Below are positions 24,520 to 36,300 of a stretch of DNA of 64,000 nucleotides, piece after piece (the stretch's first letter is position 1; every line of letters starts with the position of its first letter). The notes under the pieces are model-generated. The model searched no databases. It had not been told where the DNA came from and saw only the letters and a program-made list of their open reading frames with translations. A program made the translations under genes and the position numbers. The stretch is taken from NCBI GenBank assembly GCA_964035545.1, contig OZ037766.1, positions 29,843,140 through 29,907,139 on the forward strand. The letters run 5' to 3'. Source of the DNA: Bugula neritina (Eukaryota; Bryozoa; Gymnolaemata; Cheilostomatida; Bugulidae).

Positions 24520-25512
24520 TCAATATCTCTCTAGGTTAACAGCATTGCCATTTGGTTGATCTTCACCAGAGCATCTGTTAAATCTCAATACATGTTTCAA
24601 GTTTTTAACACACTGTGGGTGTAAGTACCAGAATACTGCTAAACTGAGTATTCGCATGACAGAGCCAAATATAATTGCAGATGCTTCAGTAGTCTCTACT
24701 ACAGTAGCTTTGAGTTTCTGCACTTGAAAGACGGAGTAGAGCATTGTGGGAATATATCTGAGGAAGTGTAGCAGAAATTTCCATATGACGTACCTGCTGC
24801 CTGCAATTAATCCGCTGTTGTCAGCAGCAGTAGACCTTTTCACCATCAATCTAAGCTCTCGCCACACTATGGCAAGCAGAATAGCTGTCGACAGCATAAA
24901 CAGCGCTACCATGGCCGTCATCGAGTAATATATTGCAGAGCTTGCTAGACCCGATACATACTTGACCTGAAGGGCCGACTGACAGATTGGAAGTCTGGCT
25001 GTAGTGTTTATTAAAGTTGAAAGTAAAAAACTTGAAATAAATATTACTTCAAAGATAACTTTAATATTGTTGACCAAAGGGTGGGCGCCATATTGAAAAG
25101 GCCGACATACGGCAATGTACCTCTCTATACTTGATATCAGCAGCACCAGGTACCTTATCAGCACAGATGACCCAGAGATGGCATTGAAAATAATGAATAG
25201 CCAATAGGAAGCTTTGGCTGGCAGCTCAAGAATTGATGACTTGATTTCACAGCTTACCTTCAAGATGGATGCAGCGGAATGAATTATGTCCGATGACGTC
25301 AGACTCACGAGGATTCCAAAATACTTAGTTTTTCTCAAGTGTTTCATCTGACTTATTATCAGCAGGTGAAGAAATTGTAGAACGAGAGAAACGTAATTAA
25401 TAGCATCGTTAATCTGGTTGTATGGTGTTAAACATAGCTCTGTGTAGTTGCTAAAGCTGCACGGTAAAATTTCGTAATACTGAGTGTTAGAAAAATTAAT
25501 GCTGTTATTCAT
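24520..25512 (-). CDS. Intronless class A (rhodopsin-like) GPCR, 330 aa
   Basis: A single-exon ORF with an N-terminus carrying N-glycosylation sequons (NNS, NFS, NYT), followed by seven hydrophobic segments. TM3 ends in the class A signature SIERYIAVCRPFQY (an E-R-Y version of DRY). TM5-TM6 are joined by a basic loop (WRELRLMVKRS). The tail is short and ends in NLERY. Length is typical for a minimal class A receptor. Departures from the family are that the usual Cys near the top of TM3 is not at its expected position, and TM7 reads FWYLHPQC where NPxxY is expected. The ERYIAVCRPFQY stretch is close to that of vertebrate odorant receptors, but this is a short motif and not proof of kinship. 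Ligand and coupling cannot be told. Start is the first in-frame ATG. Confidence 0.88.
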   Translation of the reverse strand: MNNSINFSNTQYYEILPCSFSNYTELCLTPYNQINDAINYVSLVLQFLHLLIISQMKHLRKTKYFGILVSLTSSDIIHSAASILKVSCEIKSSILELPAKASYWLFIIFNAISGSSVLIRYLVLLISSIERYIAVCRPFQYGAHPLVNNIKVIFEVIFISSFLLSTLINTTARLPICQSALQVKYVSGLASSAIYYSMTAMVALFMLSTAILLAIVWRELRLMVKRSTAADNSGLIAGSRYVIWKFLLHFLRYIPTMLYSVFQVQKLKATVVETTEASAIIFGSVMRILSLAVFWYLHPQCVKNLKHVLRFNRCSGEDQPNGNAVNLERY

Positions 25513-26145
25513 ATTTTATACCAAGTTTGGCATTGCCATAACACAGCTATATAATAACTTGTTGCACAACTTGAAGCTTGCATTAAAATGCCATAATTTT
25601 TTTTTACTTGCTTTTATAATATATCCTGGAGTAGTGTGAATTGAACCAACACATGGCTAATACAACATCCTGGCTAATGATATAATGCATGTTAACAAAG
25701 TCCAAAAGGTATATCACACTTAAATTCTGCCATGAAAAACATGGATTATTAAAAGACTATTTCGATAAAAAATTTCTATGTTACTCGTACTATATAAAAT
25801 TTATGACAAAGAATAGAATGATCTTTTTTAAATTTCAATTATTATAATATTAAGTAACTCATCAAAAAATTTAATTCATTTAGTTTTCACTGCATTGCAC
25901 TCGCAAAGTACTTAGTGGGGTAATAATAAGCAAAAATTTAATTTCTGCAAATGATGAGACAACTCTAACAAACTGGACATCTGCATGACCATCGAAGTTG
26001 TCTACCCTACGTTGTAGAGCTGTAAAGCAAACATAAATGTATTATTGTAATGTTTAGTTTAAATACTTTTCCATAGATGGACAAACATGAAGGGCATAGA
26101 CATTTTCACCGATAGCTCTTAATTTACCTTAGCCATAAAGAAGAG

Positions 26146-26186
26146 ATAATATAATATAATATAATATAATATAATGTAATATAATG
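26146..26186. repeat. (ATAAT)n microsatellite
   Basis: Eight consecutive ATAAT-type pentamers with one G substitution; intergenic. Confidence 0.9.
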
Positions 26187-27204
26187 TTGTTATAAGTTTC
26201 ATGCATGCTATAGCTTCAAGTAAATGCAAGCTGTTTCCTGCATGCATGGTTACAAGAATCCTTGTATCATCATAACTAGAACAAGCATTGCCAATATACG
26301 CTATACGCTATTATATTGTCTGCACTTTATTTTGTTTATTACTGCTGCACTTTTCTAAGAATAATAATATAGTTGCAACATTTATTACATTCAGTGAATC
26401 ACCTGAACAACATAATGGGTATTATGTAACAATATATTATTATGATATATAATTTAAAGTATATAACAGAATTTCCATGCTTTGCACTTTATGTGATGGT
26501 TTTAGGCTAACATTTGCTACTATGTTTAATATTATATCCTATTAGTTGAGTTCTTACCTCCAAGTTAGACTTGGAAAGGGGGGGGCTGGGTTTGTTTGTG
26601 TATAGTTATATATATTAATGTATTATCTCCACCTGCTATGAAACAATGATCCAATGAATGCTTACAGTTTATCAGTTACGCTCAGCAGGCTTAACAAAAA
26701 TAATTGATAAGTATTATTGACAGTAGGTTGAGTTTGTGAGGACAAATGAAATAGTACAGCAGTGTGACTATATCATAATCATTGTAGCAGCTCAGGTAAG
26801 GTAAGATTCATTTACTTTTACTGTGTAGGTAAAAGATAGCACTGGCACATGCAAATTTTTTTGTCATGATGTTTGTTTTTGTAAACTTTCATGCAAGTAA
26901 AGTGCTATTTTGCTTAAAAGCATGCAAATTTATTCTACAATCAGAACTTAAAATTGAGTAAAATCAAAATATTTGAATTCAATATTTTATATATTCAATA
27001 GAGGTATCCAATATTTCGTTGTATCATTAGTTTGCTAATGATCTAATTTCTAATATATAAGTATAGCCCACTATGCTGCACATATGATGCACTTCTGTAA
27101 ATTAATCGAATATACATGTAGTACTGTAATTTGTCTTCCTGATAATACGTTTCCAATATATTATACCGTCATTTGCATGTCCTGTTGATACTGAATTAGG
27201 TGAA

Positions 27205-27310
27205 TCTCTACTATACTATATTATAGCATAGTATAGTATAGTATTATAGTAGAGTAGGTATAGCGTGTCATAACATTCTAGTATAGTGTGTATAGTATAT
27301 AGCTATAATA
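27205..27310. repeat. Degenerate TATAG/TATAC-rich tract
   Basis: An imperfect run of CTATACTATATTATAGCATA followed by GTATAGTATA-type units, partly self-complementary. Simple-sequence DNA with no gene association. Confidence 0.7.
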
Positions 27311-30057
27311 GTTAAGTATATGTATAGTCTCAAAGTCTAAACTTTATGAGTCAGATGTTTCAAGACTTTTAATTTTAGTAAGATTTGACTAACTAAGTGC
27401 TTTGCTAAAGATCATTGATGAATTTGACTACCACTCTTGACATCTTCTACAGAAACACTGGCTATTCTTTCATCCGTGTATAGTTACAGTCATATATTGT
27501 CTGATCCGTTAACTGATACTGTGCCCAGTGTCTGACCAGCTTGTAGTGACAGTTTCAACGACTCAATGAATGAACTTACCGGCTTAAGCTGGTAATGAAC
27601 AAGTCTCACACTTGACTATTAGGAGGAAACAAAAAATGCAAATATTTGCGCATAAATATGTGGGTACAGTTTCACTCATTTGAATTAGTAATTAGATGTG
27701 CGTTAGTCTCAAGTATGTGTCAAGTGGATTATCATGATGAACAATTAACCACAGTGAAAGCTAGTAAGTTTTAACATTTCCCTTAAAGTGGAAAAGATAG
27801 CCATCCCATATTTTGGTTCAAATATAGTGCAATATACTGGGTCAGTTTTATAAATGGTCTCATGCTAGCTATATATTTATAATATCTAATTCTGCAGCTT
27901 TCAACACTTAACTTATATGAAATGCATCCAAGCTAGCACTGGTAGAGCGAATAGGGATTTGTACAATTTAATCAAATTTAATAAAACAAGCATTCTTGCT
28001 GAGCTGTGTTTGGCCACTGAGTTTCTATATTCCAATTAAATTAATTTTCTAAACTTACTTTTTCACACCACAGTCAACCTATAGCAAAAAATACAATAGA
28101 AATAAGATATGTAGGCACTTGGTGTAACATTAGCTACTCTGATTTCAAATGTATGGCTCTTTTCATTTCGTATTAGAGCTAAGCACATTACCTAATAGGC
28201 ATGAAGAATGTAAACAAGCATTATTATGTTACATAATAGTCTAGAAAGAGTATTCAGTAGCATGAGTGTTACTCAACGTTATTTCTCACGAGTAGATAGA
28301 ATGATTTACCCCACTGGTCCAATAACTTACAAGTAAGTCAGCATACAGTACATACAATACTGCAAATAATATGTTAAATTTAAACGGTATAACATACAAC
28401 TGACAATCCTTGCATTTTATTCCAGCAATTTATATGGTTTAATGCAAAAATAATTATTTTAACAAACAACTATTTTTAATATTCTTGAAGAGTTTTTTAC
28501 TGGTGCTGTTTTACATTAAAATAGTCAATTTATTAATATTCACTGACATAATTTTAGCAGTCGTAGATTTATATACAAGCAGGAAGATGTTCAAAAGGAA
28601 ACTGGAGATAGTACATGTATAATACTGCTGCTTTAGTTTAAACTGCTGAATGCATGCAGTAATGCATCTCTTGCTGCAAAAGCCATCCCTGCGCTCTAGC
28701 TGTTCTTTTTGAATTAATAATAGCATAAATATGCCTTATAGCAGCAGAAATAAATACTAAATTATTCTGTAATCAAAGAACAAGTTTTTACAGAATTCAC
28801 ACATGCAGTTCAAGTATTTCATATATAAAGTATTACAGTCTTTTTAAAACTCTTCTTTACTTTAAATGAGAGAACAATTACACCAAAAAGTTAGTGTTAA
28901 AATATGGCTTGTATCATCTAGTCACAATTATTTAAAAAGAAAACAAATGGCATCGAACTGTTTTATAAGTTGCATCTTAAAGCTAGCTATATATAACCAG
29001 ATATATATTCTGTACAAATATACATAAGCATTACAAAGACAGACTTAAAATTATTATCATATGTATTGTTTTACATCAAAGACTTGTGAGTTGATTTTTA
29101 AGTCAATTCAAGTCATTGCCTTTCCTAACTTGACTATGACTTTAATTCCTAATTTACTAATGACTTGATTATATCACCTAACCATGTAACCCATGGGTTA
29201 TATGGTTGAGTGATAGACTGCAGTCTCTAAATAAGCTTTATTTAGCCACTTTCTAGCAAATAGGTAGGATAATGTAGTTTGCATGGTTGTGCTAGTCTGT
29301 GTTTATATTGTTGACATAATTTCACATTTAATAACAAATATTTGGGGAGAAGGTACATTCCTATTTTGAGAACACCCACATAGCCACACCAGATAATAAA
29401 TATCTCACCAAATAACTTATGTAATTGTGTTCATCTCGTGTTAATAAATATAAATCAGCATTTTATATTAATATGCATCCTTGAAATATAAGTATATAGT
29501 ATATCTGACCCACTACTGTGACTATAGCGTTCTAATTTCATGTTTATATAAGTTGTTAGCTAGGTCAGGCTTATTAACCATCATGTGTTTAGAAAGTACA
29601 CTGGATAGATAAATAGTGCTATAGCAACAGTTAAAGTAGCTATAGGGTAGCTTAAATCTAGGTGATAAATACTAAACCACAACAAAGCTGCAATAGATTA
29701 CAACTCTAAAGTAGTTAAAGCAGTCTTTTTGATTCAACTAGTGAAATGAAATCACTAGATTCTTTGAATTCCATACAGGCTTCCGCAATATATAATCCGA
29801 AAGCATGATTTTGAATTGAATGAATGATCTCCAATGCTTTCTAAACACACTATAAGAACTAGTGATTAGAATATTATACAGTAAATACTACTCTTGGACT
29901 ATATATTACATAAACATTATTGCCCACACCTTAAACTGAAACCCCAAATTTTGTGCTGCATCTAGCTGCATATTTATTCTTTTCCTAAACTAAGTAGAAC
30001 TTCAAATACTGTCTCTACATTTTTGATAGATTAGCTTATGATGAGGTTGAAAATTGG

Positions 30058-30258
30058 AAAATCATTTGATTGGAATTTGCATTTAGGAGCAATAGTGGAG
30101 AAATTGTGATAGCCTAAGTTCTTTAATTTCATTATTAAATTTTGGTTGGGGGTGTAGGTTGAAATTCTTGCTAGAACATAATTTCTTTTGCTACATTTTT
30201 AATCTAAAACACAGGTTTTTTCTCAGTTTCTCCATCACTGCACCTACCTCAAAATTGA
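30058..30258 (+). repeat. Left arm of a ~200 bp inverted repeat
   Basis: Aligns over about 190-200 bp with the reverse complement of 30937-31138, at high identity by eye. Landmarks are AGGAGCAATAGTGGAGAAAT, AACATAATTTCTTTTGCTAC and TGCACCTACCTCA. No transposase ORF and no clear target-site duplication were seen. Confidence 0.8.
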
Positions 30259-30936
30259 CATATTATTCATGTGTATTTTTCATCTATCAACAAACGATTT
30301 CCCTTGAGATACATGCTGTCAGATAATGTCTTTTCACATTAGTTGTAAACTCCACACAATTGTACTCATGACTGCTAGAAGTCAATATAACTAATTGTTG
30401 AAGTCTATATATAATTTGCATGTACATATTTTACATTCCCTTGGTATTTAAGCATTTATGTGCTTGTGCTTGTTCTATTATAATAAAATGAATGATCATA
30501 CTTCAAAGGTGCTCTGGTGTTGCTAGGAAATAGATGGAGTCGAATTTCTTATTCCCTAATTTTATCAGATGTAGTGTAACATTACCCTACTGCATGTAGT
30601 ACTCCTTGTCAAGCATGCATAATACTACTGCTGAAACGTGACTGCGTAAAGTTTGGCATTCTAGATATAGCCATCATAGTTACCAAATCGTCTCATTAAT
30701 TTTGTAAGAACAGAAAAAAATTTGGTTTCCCCTTCAGTTGTGGTGATACTCATCCTATAAGCTCTACTTGTTGTCTGTTTGGCTGTCGCCTCATCAATCA
30801 GTTGATTTATTGGGTTTTATTTCAGGTTCTTTTAACTCCTACAACAGTATATATACTATATACTATATATGGATATGCAGTCATATAGCAACTCATGTGT
30901 AGTCTTATATACGTATATTATATATACACAGTCACT

Positions 30937-31138
30937 GTAAGTGAGGTAGGTGCAATAATGGAGAAAATAAGAAAAAATGTGTGTTCTAGATTAGGAATGT
31001 AGCAAAAGAAATTATGTTCTATAGCAAGAATTTCAACCCGCACACCCAACCAAAATTTATTAATAAAATTAAAGAGCTTAGGCTGTCTCAATTTCTCCAC
31101 TATTGCTCCTAAACGCAAATTCCAATCTAATGATTTTC
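30937..31138 (-). repeat. Right arm of a ~200 bp inverted repeat
   Basis: Reverse complement of the 30058-30258 arm. Similarity stops sharply at ATGATTTTC on the outer side and at CTACCTCA on the inner side. The spacer is about 680 bp of AT-rich non-coding DNA. Confidence 0.8.
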
Positions 31139-31511
31139 TTGAGCTATTAGGATTTCTCCACTACCCCACCTAAATACTGTAATCCCTTACTATGTGTAGT
31201 TATATATTATAGAGTCATTATATATGCTCTTATATTGTATATATAAAATCATTGTAACTCATATATCTGTATAGTTATGTATACAGTCACAGCCACACAT
31301 ATATTATAGCCATTACAACTTTGACTATGACACTGCATAGGCTGGCAGTGAATAAGCCTATATAACTGATAATGCACCTTATCTAAAGATCTATATTAGC
31401 CATATCATTAAACTATATTATAGCTATGTTTGTAGATAACAAGAATTGCACACTGGGGAATAGAATAGCATAGACTTGACTGCTTCACAAACTACTAAAA
31501 TCAGTTGATTG

Positions 31512-31757
31512 ATGGAGTTACACCATGTAAGACATTTGACTGAAGACAAACACAACACAATGAAACTTTCGGAAGGAGAGTTAGAAGTAATCATTCCAGC
31601 TGTTCTTTTAATTTTCTGGGTTATCATATTAATAGTGGCCGTCTATTTCACGTATAAATGTCTCAAGAAGAGACCCCAGCATTACAAGACTGTACCTGTG
31701 AGAAATATACTATCCGTTGAGATGCAAACTCCGACTTCTTATGGATATGACCAGTAA
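31512..31757 (+). CDS. Small single-pass membrane protein (81 or 65 aa), unknown family
   Basis: A short ORF with one strongly hydrophobic segment at residues 26-48 (IIPAVLLIFWVIILIVAVYF), flanked by an acidic N-terminal stretch (SEGELE) and a basic juxtamembrane stretch (KCLKKRPQHYK). By the positive-inside rule the C-terminus would be cytosolic. The second Met (31560) has a better start context (ACA before ATG) and would give 65 aa. The tail has tyrosines (YKTV, YGYDQ) that could be sorting or phosphorylation motifs. An AATAAA lies about 515 bases downstream. It could instead be the last exon of a larger receptor gene, but no upstream exon was recognised. I do not recognise the family. Confidence 0.45.
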   Translation: MELHHVRHLTEDKHNTMKLSEGELEVIIPAVLLIFWVIILIVAVYFTYKCLKKRPQHYKTVPVRNILSVEMQTPTSYGYDQ

Positions 31758-33359
31758 CTCCGCTACACCCAGTGACACCCTTGACAGTGACACCACCTAG
31801 ATGTTGTGACTTATAGTATATCATAATACTGTATATTTACAATATGCATGGAGATAATTTTTCTCAAGACTAGTACTTGTTCATAGAAAACAACTAAAAA
31901 AATTTACTCTTTATGTTGTAATTCACAACCAATCAGGCTTACTATCAAAGGCCGTAGATAAATTAGCTGCCGATGTTGATCAGATACCATGACAATATAA
32001 ATCAAAATAGTGCTGCCAATTGGACTAAACCTTATCAACACAAAAATCTAATCAGTAGAATATTTAGAGTTATCTTTTCTAGTCTGCGCAAAGTGAAAAC
32101 TTATGTATTTAAAACTATTGTATAACTTTTTACTGACTTAAAATTATTATAACAGTCAAGTTTATATAATATAGCATATTATACTCAATCATCAGGGACC
32201 TGTATTCATGTATATATACTGTATAGCATAGTCTAACTAAACATATGGAATACTACATTCAGATATTATGCAATAAACAATTGATACAAAAGCTACTATT
32301 CATGTAATTTATTTTAGTCTCAATACAAAATAATATTAGCTTAAGCAAAGCTATATGGAACAGGACTTTCTATAAGTATAGTAATAGAGTAGTTGGACAT
32401 ATGTAAGGTATGCCTCAGTTGGGATATTACACAACTCACTGACCATGTAATCAGCATAATAGTCATCATTGTACAAAATCATCATGAACATTGAATTTAA
32501 TATGCATGCAGCATTCAAATTGAATTACAGAAATTTAACACATGTAGGAGTTACATTCTCTTGAAATGATGGAACGCTTGCGCAGAACTTGAAATGCAAT
32601 GAGGCCAGTTGTTTATTATTACTATGGCAACCAGGAAGTTTACCAGTACTACTGTTAGCAAACACAAACAAACCCTTATTTTGAACATAAAATTTATTCT
32701 GCATAAAATGAACTATAATATAAAGTAGCCTGTTATTTATTAATAAAAAGTTTAATACGCAACAATAGTTGAAAAGGTTAAGAAATTACATAAAATAAGT
32801 TTGTTCATTAAAAACATATAAAACAGTGGCGACTAGTGGAGAAGACAATTACCAAATGAGAGGTAGAATGTTCACAAATTGGAGTAAAAAAATGGCCACA
32901 GTTGTCTCGCACTTCAGTGTTTACTGAATGTTGTATTTTACATATAAAACTCAGCTAGAAAAAAGAGAAACTGGCCAAAAGTGCCTTGGTCTGTCTGGCA
33001 AAGCAAATACAAAGCATACTAAACTATCTCCATTAATAAAATCTCTTGTTGAGGAGGTAAATCTGTGCATAGAAACATTATAAATGTCGCACCATGGAAA
33101 ACTAAACCAACATAGGTTTATGTACCACAAATAATAGTAACCCAGTTTTATGAAGACTCAGTGCATGTTAGTGCAAAAGTACATTTGCATAATTCTCAGA
33201 CTAGAAATGTTAGAACAACTACTTATGTTTTAGTAGTAAAAGAGACAAAGACAAGAAATTATAGGCGCTAGTGCTGCACCTGTCTTGAGTATAGCTTAGT
33301 AACGTAACGTAAAATATAGACACGAAATAGTAAAACTGCACTGATATCGTATAAAATGT
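31758..33359. other. Intergenic region between two convergent genes
   Basis: Presumed 3' UTRs of the small membrane ORF (plus) and the EndoU gene (minus; a TTTATT at 32736 is a possible minus-strand poly(A) signal). No coding exon seen. Confidence 0.55.
32272..32277 (+). terminator. Candidate poly(A) signal of the small membrane ORF
   Basis: AATAAA in the context ATGCAATAAACAATTG, the first full hexamer on the plus strand after the ORF stop that stands out. Candidate only. Confidence 0.3.
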
Positions 33360-36300
33360 CTAATCTTTTGAGGTGGGGTAAGCAGTTCCGATTCCACCAG
33401 CGTGGCCGTAGACAGTTACTTCGACCTTGTATTCATCCAGCTCAATGTGAACTTTAGAACCAACATCCATGAGGTAACACACGGTGTACAGCGCCATCTG
33501 CCAGGAGAAACAAGAAAAAATGGCTTCTTTAGTTTGAAAAGGAACGCTTTGCTCTAGCATTGAAGAATTACTTTACAGCACAACGTAATATATTTTCAAG
33601 ATAAATGGTAGACATAATTTGAATCCTGTTATTCAACGTAAAATACAGTTCAATAAAAGTAAAATAATCTGAAGAGTTGCCTTCTCTTATTGAACTATTA
33701 GACCAGTCAGACATACAAAATTACAGCCTATGGAATGATACCTCAAACTCTGGACTTGTGCCGATAAATGAGCCACCAATGGGTTTCCCTCTTCCATTCT
33801 TACAGCTGAACTGGAGGGTGATAAACCTCGGCTCTCGCTCCAAGGACTGTGAAATATAATGTTAAATGTCAGATGTGTGTGTGTGTGTGTGTGTGTGCGT
33901 GTTCGTGTTGTGTGTGTGCGCGCGCATGTGTGAAACAGACTACGACAGTGTTATAGCTGAGTGGGAAGTTCAACCCTATGGAACTCCATAAAGTCAAAAT
34001 ATCAATCAATTTTTTAAATAAATAAACTTATCAATACTGACAAATATGCATCCTGGGTAACCACTGACATCGACATTGCATTAACAACAGAACAAAACCC
34101 TGTCATATGTGGTTGTTGTTGCAGTGCATTTACCCAGCACTAATTATGCTTTTGGGGCCAGTTTGTTTAAAAAATTTACAATATTTACATAATTAATTAC
34201 AATGGGAGACAAGACAAGTTCTAGTAGGAAAATTGCCTGTTTGAGTGAAAAAATTCCAAGACTTACAGTTCCACGTCTGAAGTAGCCGTGGTAGTCAATG
34301 TTTCCGGATTTTTCTTGCAGATAGAAGCAGATCCAGTTGTGAAATCCTACCACATCTTCTCCTTTGATTTCTCCCACAAACACATGCTCAAAGCCAGATG
34401 AGTCGAAATCTCTGTAGAGGTTAAGGAAAACAAATGACAAAACTGATTTCATACACAAAAATGGAATAAAAGAAGAAACAAAGAAATAAAGGAATAAGTG
34501 GTTTACTCCATAGACGGTTGATGAACCAAAAATATTTTGATAAATCAAATTTAAACTGAAAGAACTAAAATCTTGGCGCATCTTACTTCAAACGCTGCCT
34601 GTGTGAAAGTGTATACAGAAGGATCTTACCTGTCCCCCTTGGTTCTTCTGTACAACTTAAACCACAGTTTATAGAGCAGTTTCTTAAAGTCGTTGATAGG
34701 ACCTGGGGCTTTGCCTTTGTCTCTGAGGAAACTGTGAGCTTCCTTCATAAGGGGCGTATCACAGATAGCGTCAATAAACCTATAAATTGCATTTAGTGAC
34801 AAAGACTACAACAGGCCTTGTAAGATTATGATTTCTCTGATGGGTCAGTTGATAGAGCATAGTGATGAGTGCACACCAGTCACAACACATTAGTCACAAA
34901 ATAATAGTTATAGTCCATTATATTCGTCACAGACTATTAAGTCACAATACAAAAGTTCCACACAGAAGTCACAGCACAGCAATTACAGTTTTCCGAACAT
35001 GCCTGTACACTGTACAGCTTCCCCAAGCACACTGACACACAATCAGCAAGACATACTAACAAATACAAACAGAGATATACTTCAGAAAACAGAGAGTGCT
35101 ACGAACTACGAAAAACCTACATGACGTTTTCTTTGAACTCCTCCTTCGTGACAACTTCCTGCTCTCCCGTTTCCATTGTGTAGTTGTCCAGAAGGGCCAT
35201 GAAGTCTAAAGAACCAACACACACGTGTATACACATGAGAGATCAGTGCATTAGTCTAAACTTCATAGTATAAGCTAGCTATTTCTTTCCACATCTTATT
35301 AGTGGAAAGTTGGAGATTTGCACAACTCCCTTGCTATACAATACAAATATATGTACACCAAACAACTTTACTTAATAAAGTGATCAGATGAAAGGTGTCC
35401 TACACATGCATAGCGGAAAGTTAAAAGGTACTTTTTAGAAAGTATTTTCATTTTAAATTGTAAAACAGGTAAACGTTTTTATGTTAGGCTCAGCAAGTCT
35501 CAATTTTTCTTACAACACAAAATGTGCTGAAGTATTACTAGTAACACTAGTAATACAAGTATACTGGTAATACATATATATTAGTAATACAAGTATATTT
35601 GTATTACAAGTATATCAGTAATACAATACTACTAGAAATACATGCATTTAAAAAGATCCTCAATAGCTTTAGTTAATGGCTTACAAAACAACTTTCAAAT
35701 TATTCATCATAGAATATTTCCAGCGAAAATAACATACCATTATATATCCCTAACAAAAAAACTACTGTATATTCCACATATATTGCTACTGTACATCCCA
35801 TACAAAATGCTCTACTACTCACACTTGTAAGTTGGTTTCTCAAACACTGTTGCCTCGTCAACCCAATCAAACAGAGGATCTTCTGATACATCTTTAGATA
35901 AATCTCTAGCATTCTTCAGGTAGCCTGTGGGAAAAATAATCACTAACTTAGTTATACAGATACAGCAGCTAGTCTAAGCTTTGCTAGCCAATCTGAACTA
36001 TGCTGGAATTTTAGCAAAAACTTAGGTAAAATGAATATGATATAACGTTTCAGAGCTATTTTTATCAAATTCATTATCAGGTTTGAAAGAAAAATACCAG
36101 TAAGAAGTGCTTTGTCTACAAAACATTTTTAAACCATGCAAATTTCAAAACCTTGACATAAGAGTAAGCGTCTGTTTAACTACACTATAAAGTTTGACAA
36201 CTTAAAACTGCTCAGTTAAAGGAAGTAGGTAACATCTATTTGTGACTTAATGTCAAGGTCTTAAATGATATTCCTACTCTGTATTTTATAACAAAATATA

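Larger units (their letters stand above)
25513..31511. other. Six-kilobase gene-free region
   Basis: No ORF here shows domain features or coherent splice phases. It contains simple repeats (26146-26186; TATAG-type near 27205-27300) and an inverted-repeat pair (30058-30258 and 30937-31138). The ORF at 30918-31118 lies inside the right repeat arm and is not a gene. It is upstream of both the GPCR (minus) and the small membrane ORF (plus), so regulatory DNA for either may lie here. Confidence 0.55.

Noticed and set aside
30918-31118. 66-codon minus-strand ORF
   Set aside because: Falls within one arm of the inverted repeat and has no counterpart ORF in the other arm.
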